Below are positions 1-8,623 of a stretch of 64,000 bases of DNA, piece by piece. Position 1 is the first letter of the stretch. Every line of letters starts with the position of its first letter. This DNA is from Streptomyces sp. NBC_00659. Lineage in GTDB: Bacteria; Actinomycetota; Actinomycetes; Streptomycetales; Streptomycetaceae. The DNA is taken from NCBI RefSeq assembly GCF_036226925.1, contig NZ_CP109031.1, forward strand, positions 2,542,001 to 2,606,000. The letters run 5' to 3'. The notes below the pieces were generated by a model that was not told where the DNA came from, searched no databases, and saw only the letters and a program-made list of their open reading frames with translations. The position numbers were made by a program, and so were the translations under genes.

Positions 1-410
1 TGGTGGCCGGCAAGATCACGGGGCGCTACGGGCCGCGGCTGCCGATGCTGGTGGGACAGCCCGTGGCCGCCGCCGGGCTGATCGCCCTCCTCTGCGTCGA
101 CGCCCGCACGTCCCCGGTGCTGGTGGCCGTCCTGCTGGTCCCGCTGGCGCTGGGGTGCGCTCTGACGGTGCCGCCGCTCACCGCCGCGATGATGGACGCC
201 GTGCCCGCCGAGCGGGCGGGGCTGGCGGCCGGTGTGCTCAACGCGGCCCGGCAGGTGTCCGGGGGCCTGGGCATCGCGGTGTTCGGGGCGCTGGTCGCGA
301 GCGGTTTCGAGACCGGGATGCGGCTGAGCCTGGCCGTCAGCGCGGCCCTGCTCACCGTGACGTTCGCCCTCAGCTTCCGTCTCTCAGGTCGCTCGGCCAG
401 TCAGGCCTGA
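1..410 (+). CDS. MFS transporter, C-terminal fragment (cut by window edge)
   Basis: The reading frame enters from outside the window (frame 3) and stops at 408-410. The 135 visible residues are the end of a major facilitator superfamily drug/proton antiporter. There is a cytoplasmic loop with the motif GRYGPR, hydrophobic segments around residues 13-30, 38-55, 85-103 and 107-125, and the typical DHA-family loop (VPAERAGLAAGVLNAARQ) between two of the last helices. Substrate cannot be told. Its last 41 bases overlap, tail to tail, the convergent DUF1349 gene. Family call is confident; the N-terminal part is unseen. Confidence 0.85.
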   Translation, partial: VAGKITGRYGPRLPMLVGQPVAAAGLIALLCVDARTSPVLVAVLLVPLALGCALTVPPLTAAMMDAVPAERAGLAAGVLNAARQVSGGLGIAVFGALVASGFETGMRLSLAVSAALLTVTFALSFRLSGRSASQA

Positions 411-978
411 ACTCGATGCCGTCGTAGGTCACTACGCAGCCCTCCCCCATCGGCGACTGGGTCATGAAGCCCACCAGCGCAGCCCCGGTCTCCTTCTCGC
501 CGTCCAGGGTGAACAGACGGACGAAGGTCCAGCGCTCGCCGTCGCGGGAGGCGTGGAAGGCGAAGGCGCGGCCCGTGCGGCTGACCCGCAGCCAGACGGA
601 ACTGCCGTCCACGGTGAAGGAGTTGGCATCGTCGGAGTGTCCCCGGGTGACCACCGTGCAGACGGTGGGCACGTCCGGGGAGTACTCCAGGCACAGCTTC
701 GCCCAGGCCCGCTCCCCGACATGGACGTACAGCACGCCCGCGTCGAAGGCCGCCCCGAAGCCCACCGTCACGCGGGCGATCAGCTGGAAGTCCCCCTCCG
801 GCGAACCGAGCAGCCTCGGCGCGTCGGAAGCCGGGTCGAGTCCTTCGCCGGTGGGCGGCACGAAGCGGTCCTGCCGAGGCCCGGCCCAGCCGGTGAGGAC
901 ACCGTCCTCGTACGACCAGTTCCCGTCGGGGCCGTAGGTACGAAGGGAGAAGGGGAGTTCGGGGAGTGTGACGTCCAT
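370..978 (-). CDS. DUF1349 domain protein (concanavalin-like beta-sandwich)
   Basis: This is a 202-residue cytosolic protein with no signal peptide. It has the DUF1349 pattern: an N-terminal stretch rich in W/D (WSYEDGVLTGWAGPRQD), then FGAAFDAGVLYV, WAKLCLEYSPD, WLRVSRTGRAFAFHAS and a C-terminal VTYDGIEFRPDW. DUF1349 folds as a concanavalin A-like jelly roll related to the accessory domain of GH43 enzymes, and function is unproven. The ATG at 978 is chosen because the conserved MDVTLPELP start follows it. The longer open frame upstream is GC-driven. It lies downstream of the aldehyde dehydrogenase gene on the same strand, separated by 182 bp of repetitive GC-rich DNA. Confidence 0.85.
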   Translation of the reverse strand: MDVTLPELPFSLRTYGPDGNWSYEDGVLTGWAGPRQDRFVPPTGEGLDPASDAPRLLGSPEGDFQLIARVTVGFGAAFDAGVLYVHVGERAWAKLCLEYSPDVPTVCTVVTRGHSDDANSFTVDGSSVWLRVSRTGRAFAFHASRDGERWTFVRLFTLDGEKETGAALVGFMTQSPMGEGCVVTYDGIEFRPDWPSDLRDGS

Positions 979-1005
979 GGTCGGAAGTCTCTCAGGTTCT
1001 CGGCC

Positions 1006-1155
1006 GGCCCCTCCGGGAAAGGTCCGGCTCCTTCGGGAGAGGGAACCGGGCCGTCCCCCGAACGAGCCGGCCCGGCACACAACCGACCGCACACTGAACC
1101 GGTCCGGACCGGCACGGAACCGGCCCGCCCGGCACGGAACCGGCCCGGCGCGGAC
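1006..1155. repeat. Degenerate GC-rich tandem repeats between two minus-strand genes
   Basis: The spacer consists mostly of imperfect copies of CCGGCACGGAACCGGCCC (three clear copies around 1107-1155), preceded by related CCGG-rich words. No gene or clear terminator was recognised. Similar but non-identical arrays occur in several other spacers of this window. Confidence 0.6.
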
Positions 1156-1160
1156 CCGAC

Positions 1161-2690
1161 CTAGCGCTCCAGGCGCCCGTCGTACCGTCGGGGCAGCCCC
1201 AGCGGGTTGTCGTCGCGCAGCTCGGGCGGCAGCAGCGCCTCGGGCACGCCCTGGTAGGCGACCGGCCGCATCCAGCGCTCGATGGCGGTGCCGCCGACCG
1301 AGGTGGACGTCGAGGTCGTCGCGGGGTACGGCCCTCCGTGGTGCTGGGCCGCCGCGACGGCGACCCCGGTCGGCCAGCCGTTCACCAGGACCCGGCCCGC
1401 GAGGGGGGTGAGTTCGGCGAGGATCTCCGCACCGCGCCCCTCGCCCGCGGCCTCCTCCGCGGAGAGCTGCACCGTGGCCGTGAGGTTGCCGGGGAGCCGG
1501 GAGAGCACCGCGCCCGCCTCGGACTCGTCCTCGTAGCGCGCCACGACCGTGAGCGGCCCGAAGCACTCCTCGAGCAGCAGATCGTGCTCGCCCTCGGCCG
1601 CGAGCCTGCTCGCGGGCACGGTCAGGAAGCCGGGGCTCACCGTGTGCGCGCCGGCCGCACCCGGCGTCACCGGGGCCTGGACGTCCGGGAGCCCGGCACG
1701 CTCGGCGACCCCGGCGATGAAGTTGTCGCGCATGCGGTGGTCGAGCAGGACCCCGGCGGCGGTGTCGCTCACCGCGTCGGTCAGGGACTTCAGCAGACGG
1801 TCGCCCGCCGCGCCGGCCGGAGCGAGCACCAGGCCCGGCTTCACACAGAACTGGCCGACACCCAGGGTCATCGAGCCGGCGAGTCCCGCGCCGATCTCCT
1901 CGGCGCGCTCGGCGGCCGCGGCCTCGGTGACGACCACGGGGTTCAGGGAGCCCAGCTCGCCGTGGAACGGAATCGGCACCGGACGCGCGGAAGCCGCGTC
2001 GAACAGCGCGCGCCCGCCGCGGACGGAACCGGTGAACCCGGCCGCCGTGACCAGCGGGTGCCGGACCAGTTCGACGCCGGCCTCGAAGCCGTGGACGAGG
2101 CCGACGACGCCCTCGGGGATGTCGTGCCGGCCGGCCGCGCGGCGCAGGACGGCCGCGACGAGCTCGGAGAGCGCCGGGTGGTCGGGGTGGGCCTTGACCA
2201 CGACCGGGCAGCCCGCCGCCAGCGCGCTGGCCGTGTCACCGCCGGCCACCGAGAAGGCGAAGGGGAAGTTCGAGGCCGAGTACACGGCGACGACGCCCAG
2301 CGGCACCTTGTAGCGGCGCAGGTCCGGGATCGGCGGGGTGGCCGTGGCGTCCGGGTGGTTGATCACGACATCGAGGAAGGCGCCCTCGTCGACGATTCCG
2401 GCGAATGCGCGCAACTGGTAGCAGGTGCGGGCGAGTTCACCGGTGAGCCGGACCGGGCCGAGCGCGGTCTCCGCGTCGGCGGCCTCGACGAGCAGGTCCT
2501 TGGCCCCTTCGAGCAGGTCGGCGGCGGTACGCAGGAACGCGGCGCGTACGGTGCGGTCGGCGAGAGCGGAACGCGCGGCGTGCGCGGCGCGGACGGAGTC
2601 GTCCACCTCCTGGGCCGTGGCCTCCACCGCGACCTGCTCCCGCTGCTTCCCGGTACGGGGGTCGACACTCCAGACTGGTGCTGCTGCCAC
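1161..2690 (-). CDS. Aldehyde dehydrogenase, probable 2-oxoglutarate-semialdehyde dehydrogenase
   Basis: The protein is about 509 residues in the aldehyde dehydrogenase superfamily, of the NADP+-dependent sort that oxidises 2-oxoglutarate semialdehyde (2,5-dioxopentanoate) to 2-oxoglutarate at the end of pentonate and hexarate pathways. Visible motifs are VYSASNFPFAFSVAGGDTAS, CPVVVKAHPDHP (NADP site), AGFTGSVRGGRALFDAA, the glutamate in FHGELGSLNPVVV, and the nucleophile cysteine in GVGQFCVKPG. I chose GTG at 2690 because AAGGGA lies 6 nt upstream; an upstream GTG at 2735 lacks a ribosome site. The divergent IclR regulator and the kdgD/udh and pectinase genes in the same window support the substrate assignment, which is inferred. 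Confidence 0.88.
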   Translation of the reverse strand: MAAAPVWSVDPRTGKQREQVAVEATAQEVDDSVRAAHAARSALADRTVRAAFLRTAADLLEGAKDLLVEAADAETALGPVRLTGELARTCYQLRAFAGIVDEGAFLDVVINHPDATATPPIPDLRRYKVPLGVVAVYSASNFPFAFSVAGGDTASALAAGCPVVVKAHPDHPALSELVAAVLRRAAGRHDIPEGVVGLVHGFEAGVELVRHPLVTAAGFTGSVRGGRALFDAASARPVPIPFHGELGSLNPVVVTEAAAAERAEEIGAGLAGSMTLGVGQFCVKPGLVLAPAGAAGDRLLKSLTDAVSDTAAGVLLDHRMRDNFIAGVAERAGLPDVQAPVTPGAAGAHTVSPGFLTVPASRLAAEGEHDLLLEECFGPLTVVARYEDESEAGAVLSRLPGNLTATVQLSAEEAAGEGRGAEILAELTPLAGRVLVNGWPTGVAVAAAQHHGGPYPATTSTSTSVGGTAIERWMRPVAYQGVPEALLPPELRDDNPLGLPRRYDGRLER

Positions 2691-2822
2691 CGCGGGTCCC
2701 TTCAGATGTGATGCCACAGTTCTTGTGTCACTCACCAGGGGTGTTCGATATGCTGAACGCTGTCTCTGATGGTGAATCTCCTGTCGGAGACTATTTCCCG
2801 TCCAACGAAGGGGTCAAGGGCG

Positions 2823-3596
2823 ATGTCGGCAGGCGAGACAGGTGGCGGGGCGCAGGTCAAGTCCGCGGTGCGGACCGTTGAATTGCTGGAGTACTTCGCC
2901 GGCCGGCCCGGAATGCACTCCCTCGCCGCGGTCCAGGAGGCCGTCGGATATCCCAAGTCCAGCCTGTACATGTTGCTGCGCACGCTCGTCGAGCTCGGCT
3001 GGGTCGAGACGGACGCGACGGGCACGCGGTACGGCATCGGCGTACGGGCCCTGCTGGTCGGCACCTCGTACATCGACGGCGACGAGGTGGTCGCCGCGGC
3101 CCGCCCGACGCTCGACCGCCTCTCGGACGACACCACCGAGACGATCCACCTCGCGCGTCTGGACGGCACGAACGTCGTCTATCTGGCCACCCGGCAGTCG
3201 CAGCACTATCTGCGCCCCTTCACCCGGGTCGGCCGCCGGCTCCCCGCCCACTCCACCTCGCTCGGCAAGGCGCTGCTGGCCACGTACGGCGACGAGCAGG
3301 TCCGCAAGATGCTGCCGGAGACGCTCCCCGCGCTGACCGAGCACACGATCACCGACCGGGAGAAGCTCATCGAGGAGCTGCACCAGGTACGGGAGCAGGG
3401 CTTCGCGGTGGACCGCGAGGAGAACACGCTGGGGCTGCGCTGCTTCGGTGTGGCGATCCCGTACCGCACGCCCGCCCGTGACGCGATCAGCTGCTCGGTG
3501 CCTGTGGCCCGGCTCACCCCCGCGCACGAGCAGATGGTCAAGGACGCCCTGTTCGACGCCCGCGACCGGCTCACCCTGGCCACCCGCAGGCTCTGA
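2823..3596 (+). CDS. IclR-family transcriptional regulator
   Basis: This 257-residue regulator has an N-terminal winged helix-turn-helix (VKSAVRTVELLEYFA ... SSLYMLLRTLVELGWVE, about residues 12-70). A C-terminal GAF-like effector domain follows, with the usual IclR phrases LPAHSTSLGKALLA, GFAVDREENTLGLRCFGVAI and SCSVPVARL. The ATG at 2823 follows GAAGGGG with about 10 nt spacing; the frame is open further upstream without support. It is transcribed divergently from the semialdehyde dehydrogenase gene, with a short shared promoter region (2691-2822), so it most likely controls that gene in response to a sugar acid. The effector is not visible. Confidence 0.9.
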   Translation: MSAGETGGGAQVKSAVRTVELLEYFAGRPGMHSLAAVQEAVGYPKSSLYMLLRTLVELGWVETDATGTRYGIGVRALLVGTSYIDGDEVVAAARPTLDRLSDDTTETIHLARLDGTNVVYLATRQSQHYLRPFTRVGRRLPAHSTSLGKALLATYGDEQVRKMLPETLPALTEHTITDREKLIEELHQVREQGFAVDREENTLGLRCFGVAIPYRTPARDAISCSVPVARLTPAHEQMVKDALFDARDRLTLATRRL

Positions 3597-3692
3597 GGGC
3601 GGGACGGCCGCCCGGTGGCCCCATGAAGGATTGATGAGAAAACCGGGCGGACGGGAACGATTCACCCCGGATCGCTCGTCCTTCTGTGCGGG

Positions 3693-5144
3693 ATGAACAA
3701 GACGATCAGGCGTGCCGCCGTCTTCTCACTGCTGCTCGTGCTCTCTCTGCTGATCAGGGCGACCTGGGTGCAGTTCTACGACGGCCAGGCACTCGCGGAC
3801 GACAAGGACAACCGACGGAACGCGATCGCGCTGTACGCGAACCCGCTCGGGAACATCATCGTGGCCGGCGACGCGATCACCGGCTCCGCGGAGACGACAG
3901 GGAGCGACCTCAAGTACAAGCGGACGTACAAGAACGGCAGCCTGTACGCGGCGGTCACCGGCTACAGCTCGCAGGTCTACGGCGCGACCCAGCTGGAGGG
4001 CATCTACCAGAAGCTGCTGGACGGCTCGGACCTCCAGCTGAAGAACCCGCTGGACACGCTCACCAACAGGCGCGCCGACCCCGGTGACGTGGTCACGACG
4101 ATCGACCCGGCCGTCCAGAAGGCCGCCTACAACGCGCTCGGGGACAACAAGGGCGCGGCCGTCGCGATCGACCCGAAGACCGGCAAGATCCTCGCGGTCG
4201 TCTCGACACCGTCGTACGACCCGACGTCGATCAGCGCGGGCAACAACAGCGTCTGGCAGAAGCTGACCAAGGACGCCGACAAGCCGCTGGTCAACCGCGC
4301 GCTGCGGCAGCCGCTGCCGCCGGGCTCGACCTTCAAGCTGGTCGTGGCCGCCGCCGCGCTGGAGAACGGGCTCTACTCCGACGTGGACGCGAAGACGACC
4401 AGCCCGGACCCGTACACCCTGCCGGGCACGACGACCGTCCTGAAGAACGAGAACGCGTCCGCTCCCTGCGAGAACGCCTCGATCCGGGTCGCGCTCCAGT
4501 ACTCCTGCAACAACGTCTTCGCGAAGATGGCGGTCGACCTCGGCCAGGACAAGGTCCGGGCCATGGCGGAGAAGTTCGGCTTCAACAACACCGAGCAGGA
4601 CGTGCCGGTGCGGGCGTACGCCAGCGTGTACCCCACGGGCATGGACAGGTCGTCCACGGCGCTGACCGGCATCGGGCAGTTCGACGTCACGGCCACGCCG
4701 CTCCAGATGGCGATGGTGTCCGCCGCGATCGCCAACGACGGCAAGCTGGTCTCGCCGCACATGGTGTCGCAGACCGGCGACGCCGACGGCAATGTGCTGA
4801 AGAACTACGACGACAGCGCGGACACCAAGGAGATCGTCAGCTCGGAGACGGCCCGGCAGCTCCGGTCCGCGATGCAGACGGTCGTCGAGGACGGCACGGG
4901 CACCAACGCCCTGATCCCCGGCGCGACCGTGGGCGGCAAGACCGGCACGGCCCAGCACGGCGAGAAGAACAGCAAGACGCCGTACGCCTGGTTCACGTCG
5001 TTCGCGAAGTCCGACTCGAACGGCAAGGAGGTCGCCGTCGCGGTCATGGTCGAGCAGTCGGACGCGGCGCGCTCGGAGGTCAGCGGCAACGGACTGGCGG
5101 CGCCGGTCGCCAAGGCGATGATGCGGGCGGCGCTGAAGAACTGA
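3693..5144 (+). CDS. Penicillin-binding protein, PbpA-like transpeptidase
   Basis: A 483-residue class B penicillin-binding protein with one N-terminal membrane anchor (residues 7-24) and the transpeptidase domain outside. It cross-links peptidoglycan. All three active-site motifs are intact: S212-T-F-K215, S271-C-N273 and K416-T-G418. The short dimerisation region is typical of actinobacterial PbpA. Those genes usually sit next to an ftsW/rodA gene near the origin; here there is none, so this looks like a stand-alone paralogue. Transcription ends at a 14-bp GC hairpin 25 bp after the stop. A role in sporulation or secondary wall synthesis is possible but not shown. Confidence 0.9.
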   Translation: MNKTIRRAAVFSLLLVLSLLIRATWVQFYDGQALADDKDNRRNAIALYANPLGNIIVAGDAITGSAETTGSDLKYKRTYKNGSLYAAVTGYSSQVYGATQLEGIYQKLLDGSDLQLKNPLDTLTNRRADPGDVVTTIDPAVQKAAYNALGDNKGAAVAIDPKTGKILAVVSTPSYDPTSISAGNNSVWQKLTKDADKPLVNRALRQPLPPGSTFKLVVAAAALENGLYSDVDAKTTSPDPYTLPGTTTVLKNENASAPCENASIRVALQYSCNNVFAKMAVDLGQDKVRAMAEKFGFNNTEQDVPVRAYASVYPTGMDRSSTALTGIGQFDVTATPLQMAMVSAAIANDGKLVSPHMVSQTGDADGNVLKNYDDSADTKEIVSSETARQLRSAMQTVVEDGTGTNALIPGATVGGKTGTAQHGEKNSKTPYAWFTSFAKSDSNGKEVAVAVMVEQSDAARSEVSGNGLAAPVAKAMMRAALKN

Positions 5145-5168
5145 GGCGCGCCCGGCCCCACACGTGAG

Positions 5169-5200
5169 GCGGCCCCGCACCCCATCGGGTGCGGGGCCGC
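5169..5200. terminator. Strong hairpin terminator between convergent genes
   Basis: A perfect 14-bp GC stem (5169-5182 with 5187-5200) closes a 4-nt loop (CATC) just after the pbp stop and before the end of the convergent permease gene, so it can serve both strands. It lacks a T run, as is common in Streptomyces. Confidence 0.85.
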
Positions 5201-5209
5201 CGCGCGCAA

Positions 5210-5375
5210 GGACTCCGTCGGACGGGCCGTCGCCACAGAACCCGGCCCCATCGGACGGGCCGTCGCCACGGGCCGTCGCCTCAGGAACCGGCTCCCACCG
5301 ACTGACCGGTCGCCTCAGGAACCGGCTCCCACCGGCCGGCCGGTCGCTTCAGCCACCGGCACCCTGTGCGGGCCG
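5210..5375. repeat. Imperfect direct repeats downstream of the permease gene
   Basis: Two direct-repeat families follow each other. TCGGACGGGCCGTCGCCAC occurs twice (around 5218 and 5252), and CGCCTCAGGAACCGGCTCCC occurs twice (around 5277 and 5311). Nothing coding is evident. Confidence 0.7.
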
Positions 5376-5376
5376 G

Positions 5377-6828
5377 TCACTTCACGCCGAGCACCTGCTC
5401 CACCGGGTCGATCGCGAAGTACACCAGGAACAGCGCCGAGACGGCCCACAGCAGCCAGTGGACCTCCTTCGCCTTGCCCAGGACGGCCTTGATGACGACG
5501 TAGGCCAGGAAGCCGGCCCCGATGCCGTCGGTGATGGAGTACGTGAACGGCATCACGGCGATGGTCAGGAACGCCGGGATCGCGATCTCGTACCGGTCCC
5601 AGTCGATGTGCTTGACGTGGGTCATCATCAGGAACCCGACCGCGATCAGCGCGGGCGCCGCGGCCTGGAGCGGGACGATGGTCAGCAGCGGGGTGAGGAA
5701 GAGGGCGAGGCCGAAGAGGCCGCCGGTGATCAGGTTGGCGAAGCCGGTGCGGGCGCCCTCGCCGACGCCGGCAGCGGACTCGATGTAGGCGGTGTTGGAG
5801 GAGGCGGAGCCCACACCGCCCGCGACGGCGGCGGCGCCGTCGATGAACAGGACCCGGCCGATGCCCGGGACCTGGCCCTGCTCGTCGAGCAGCCCGGCCT
5901 CGGCGCTGATCCCGACGATGGTCCCCATGGCGTCGAAGAAGTCCGACAGGACCAGCGTGAAGATCAGCAGGACCGCGGTGAGGACACCGGCCTCGGCGAA
6001 GCCGCCGAACAGGCTGAAGTGACCGATGAGCCCGAAGTCCGGAGTGTCGACGATCTTGTCCGGGACCTTGGGCGTGGTCAGGCCCCAGCTCTTGATGTCG
6101 GCGACGGCGTCGATGACGATCGCCACGACCGTCATGGTGACGATGCTGATGAGGATCGCGCCCTTCACCTTGCGGGCGAGCAGCGCGATGGTCAGCAGGA
6201 CGCCGAGGCAGAAGACGAGGACGGGCCAGCCGGTGAGGCGGCCCACGGCACCGAGCTGCACCGGGACGGTGGTGTGGGCGATGTCCGGGATACGGCTGAC
6301 GAACCCGGCGTCCACGAAGCCGATGAAGGCGATGAACAGACCGATGCCGACGCCGATGGCCTGCTTGAGCTGCTGCGGGATCGCGTTCATGATCGCTTCC
6401 CGGAGGCCGGTGAGCACCAGGACGCAGATCAGGACGCCTTCGAGGACGACCAGGCCCATGGCGTCGTCCCAGCTCATCAGCGGCGCGAGCTGGAAGGCCA
6501 CGACGGCGTTGAGGCCGAGACCCGCCGCGATGGCGAGCGGAAGGTTGCCTCCGATCCCCATGATGACGGTCATGACACACGCCACCAGCGCGGTGGCGGT
6601 GACCAGTTGGCCGGTGTCCAGCGTGTGCCCGAACTTGTCCTTGGCGCTGCCGAGGATGATGGGGTTCAGGACGAGGATGTAGGCCATGGTGAAGAAGGTG
6701 GCGAACCCGCCGCGTATCTCCCGGCCGACGGTGGAGCCTCTGGCGGATATCTTGAAGAAGGCGTCGACCCCGCCTGCCGCCGGTGGGGCGGTACTTGGCC
6801 GGTTGTCGACCTTCTGCGCTTCGGACAT
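5377..6828 (-). CDS. NCS2-family purine permease (AzgA/GhxP-like)
   Basis: The protein is 483 residues with about 12-14 hydrophobic segments and matches the adenine/guanine/hypoxanthine AzgA branch of nucleobase:cation symporter-2. Diagnostic phrases are GRGFATFF-like text after the N terminus (EIRGGFATFFTMAYILVLNP), LGLNAVVAFQLA, LSDFFDAMGTIVGISAEAGL and ESAAGVGEGARTGFANLITG. It imports purine bases across the cytoplasmic membrane. The start at 6828 has a GAGGAG site 7 nt upstream. It is monocistronic, divergent from the sigma factor, and ends near the shared terminator. Family is confident; the exact base transported is not. Confidence 0.9.
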   Translation of the reverse strand: MSEAQKVDNRPSTAPPAAGGVDAFFKISARGSTVGREIRGGFATFFTMAYILVLNPIILGSAKDKFGHTLDTGQLVTATALVACVMTVIMGIGGNLPLAIAAGLGLNAVVAFQLAPLMSWDDAMGLVVLEGVLICVLVLTGLREAIMNAIPQQLKQAIGVGIGLFIAFIGFVDAGFVSRIPDIAHTTVPVQLGAVGRLTGWPVLVFCLGVLLTIALLARKVKGAILISIVTMTVVAIVIDAVADIKSWGLTTPKVPDKIVDTPDFGLIGHFSLFGGFAEAGVLTAVLLIFTLVLSDFFDAMGTIVGISAEAGLLDEQGQVPGIGRVLFIDGAAAVAGGVGSASSNTAYIESAAGVGEGARTGFANLITGGLFGLALFLTPLLTIVPLQAAAPALIAVGFLMMTHVKHIDWDRYEIAIPAFLTIAVMPFTYSITDGIGAGFLAYVVIKAVLGKAKEVHWLLWAVSALFLVYFAIDPVEQVLGVK

Positions 6829-7083
6829 GGCGATACTCCTCGTTGCCTGCGTGACTCGTGTGCGGATGCTGGCTGGATTGTTCCCCCGATCAAGGGGTTT
6901 CAGGTTTTCCCCGTGTTACGGAATCGAGTTCGGCCCGCCATACGCCGTTCGAAGGCCCGTACGACCGGCTGGTACGCTCACGCATCCCGCTCCGCCGGAA
7001 CTCCCGTGCTCCACACCGGAATCACGGATCCGTACCCACCGCACCCGCACCGGTGCCGCAGCCGAAGCGAGGGGAGGCACCCC

Positions 7084-7650
7084 GTGGGCACGCTCGTCGA
7101 CGACGCCGCCTCGGTGGAGTTCCACGCCTTCTTCGAGCGGCACTACGCCGAACTGGCCCGGCTGGCCCATCTGTTGACCGGTGAGCCGGATGCCGCAGAC
7201 GATCTGGCCGCCGAAGCTCTGCTCGCGCTGTGGCACCGCTGGGACCGGGTGCGGGCGGCGGACCGTCCGACGGCGTACGCGCGCGGAGTGGTCGCCAACC
7301 TCGCCCGCACCCGGATCCGCGCCGCCGTGCGGGAACGCCGGCGGATCACGCTCGTCTGGTCGCAGCGCGAGGACAGGGCCGAGAACCCCGACGTACCGGG
7401 GACGGTCGATGTCCGACAGGCCCTGCGCCGGCTGCCGTTCCGCAAGCGCGCCTGTGTCGTGCTGCGGCACGCCTTCGACCTGTCGGAGAAGGACACCGCG
7501 CTCGCCCTCGGCGTCTCGGTGGGTACGGTGAAGAGCCAGACGTCCAAGGGCATGGCGGAGCTGAAACGGCTGCTCGGCGCGGACGAGGCGTCGGTACGGA
7601 TGCACGCGGGGGCGCTGCCCACGGGTGGGACCGGAGGACGGGACCGGTGA
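7084..7650 (+). CDS. ECF-type RNA polymerase sigma factor (SigE family)
   Basis: A 188-residue ECF sigma factor. Region 2 spans about residues 12-85 (FFERHYAELARLAHLLTG, then DDLAAEALLALWHRWDRV), and region 4 about 105-165 (LPFRKRACVVLRHAFDLSEKD, then SVGTVKSQTSKGMAELKRLL). The GTG at 7084 is supported by GGGGAGG 6 nt upstream. The frame is open for 1.9 kb before it, only because it shadows the permease gene. Its TGA overlaps the GTG of the next gene, so the two are translationally coupled. Such pairs usually form a sigma/membrane-bound regulator module; the inducing signal is unknown. Confidence 0.9.
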   Translation: MGTLVDDAASVEFHAFFERHYAELARLAHLLTGEPDAADDLAAEALLALWHRWDRVRAADRPTAYARGVVANLARTRIRAAVRERRRITLVWSQREDRAENPDVPGTVDVRQALRRLPFRKRACVVLRHAFDLSEKDTALALGVSVGTVKSQTSKGMAELKRLLGADEASVRMHAGALPTGGTGGRDR

Positions 7651-8513
7651 GGGAGTCGCGGGAGGTGCACGACGAGCTGCGCGCCCGGCTGCGCGAGGCG
7701 GCCGGGGTCCACGAGCCGGACCGCGCGCGCATCCTGGCCCGGGTGGAGCGCGGCATGGCGGGCTCCGGCGAGCGGCGGCCCCCGCGGCGCACCGCGCGCC
7801 CGCCGCTGCTCGGCTGGGCCCGTGTCCTGGGCGCCACGGCCGCGGTCGCGGGCGTCCTGGTGGCGGGCGGCTACGCGGTCGCCTCGGCGGTGCGGGACGA
7901 CGGTCCGGCACGGCGGACCGTGGCCGTTCCCCCGGCGCCCGACCCGTCGCCGGACCCGGCCGGCCGGGCGCCGGCCACCCCCGGGGCCGGACCTCGTTCC
8001 GGGACGCCGAAGGAGTCGGGGAGGCCGCGTCCGTCACCCTCCCGGGCCCCCACGGCGAGCGGCCCCACGGCCCCGGACCGGGCGCCCGGCGGGGACACCG
8101 CGGACGGCCCGTTGCGGTCGGACGGCTCGGTCGACCCGCACAGCGACGACTACTGGGCGCAGAGCGATGTCAGCCTGCGGACCACGGAGCAACTCACCTC
8201 GCTCTCGGTCACGTTGGAGGTCAGACAGACCGGCGGGGTGAGCGAGGCGGGGGCCTGGCTCTCGCTGCCCGAGAGCGACTTCACGACGACGGTCACCGAG
8301 CGGGACGGCTTCCTCGTCTACACCTGGACGCTCAGGCCGGGTCGCACGGTCCGGCCGGGCGCGTGGATCTTCGCCGGCCAGTACGGCCACGATCGTGGCG
8401 GCCGGGACGCGAAGGACGACGGCTACACCGTGACGGCGACCGCGAAGGGCGGCGAACGGGCCTCCGTGGCCGGTGACTTCGCGAACCGGGACACCGACGG
8501 CGGCGATCCCTAG
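7647..8513 (+). CDS. Membrane partner of the ECF sigma factor, putative anti-sigma protein
   Basis: A 288-residue single-pass membrane protein. It has a charged cytoplasmic N terminus of about 55 residues, one transmembrane segment (about 58-82, LGATAAVAGVLVAGGYAVAS), a long Pro/Ser/Arg-rich linker (about 90-150) and a beta-rich extracellular domain with WAQSDVSLRTTEQLTSLSV. No classical zinc anti-sigma motif (HxxxCxxC) is visible. The anti-sigma role is therefore inferred from its coupling to the sigma gene (GTGA overlap; GGAGG 9 nt upstream). I do not recognise the extracellular domain. A hairpin terminator follows at 8572-8609. Confidence 0.7.
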   Translation: MRESREVHDELRARLREAAGVHEPDRARILARVERGMAGSGERRPPRRTARPPLLGWARVLGATAAVAGVLVAGGYAVASAVRDDGPARRTVAVPPAPDPSPDPAGRAPATPGAGPRSGTPKESGRPRPSPSRAPTASGPTAPDRAPGGDTADGPLRSDGSVDPHSDDYWAQSDVSLRTTEQLTSLSVTLEVRQTGGVSEAGAWLSLPESDFTTTVTERDGFLVYTWTLRPGRTVRPGAWIFAGQYGHDRGGRDAKDDGYTVTATAKGGERASVAGDFANRDTDGGDP

Positions 8514-8571
8514 GGCCTGGCGTTCGGATCATGCGGCGGGACGCGGGGGCGCGTTCGCCTCCCGGCGACGC

Positions 8572-8609
8572 CGAACGCCCCCGCCGATGACGACCGGCGG
8601 GGGCGTTCG
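8572..8609. terminator. Bidirectional hairpin terminator
   Basis: A 15-bp perfect stem (8572-8586 with 8595-8609) with an 8-nt loop lies between the convergent membrane-protein and acid phosphatase genes. Confidence 0.85.
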
Positions 8610-8623
8610 ACGATGGGGGCGCG

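Noticed and set aside
5164..7083. Very long open frame leading into the sigma factor gene
   Set aside because: It is antisense to the NCS2 permease and open only because of GC third-position bias; the ribosome site and conserved start lie at 7084.
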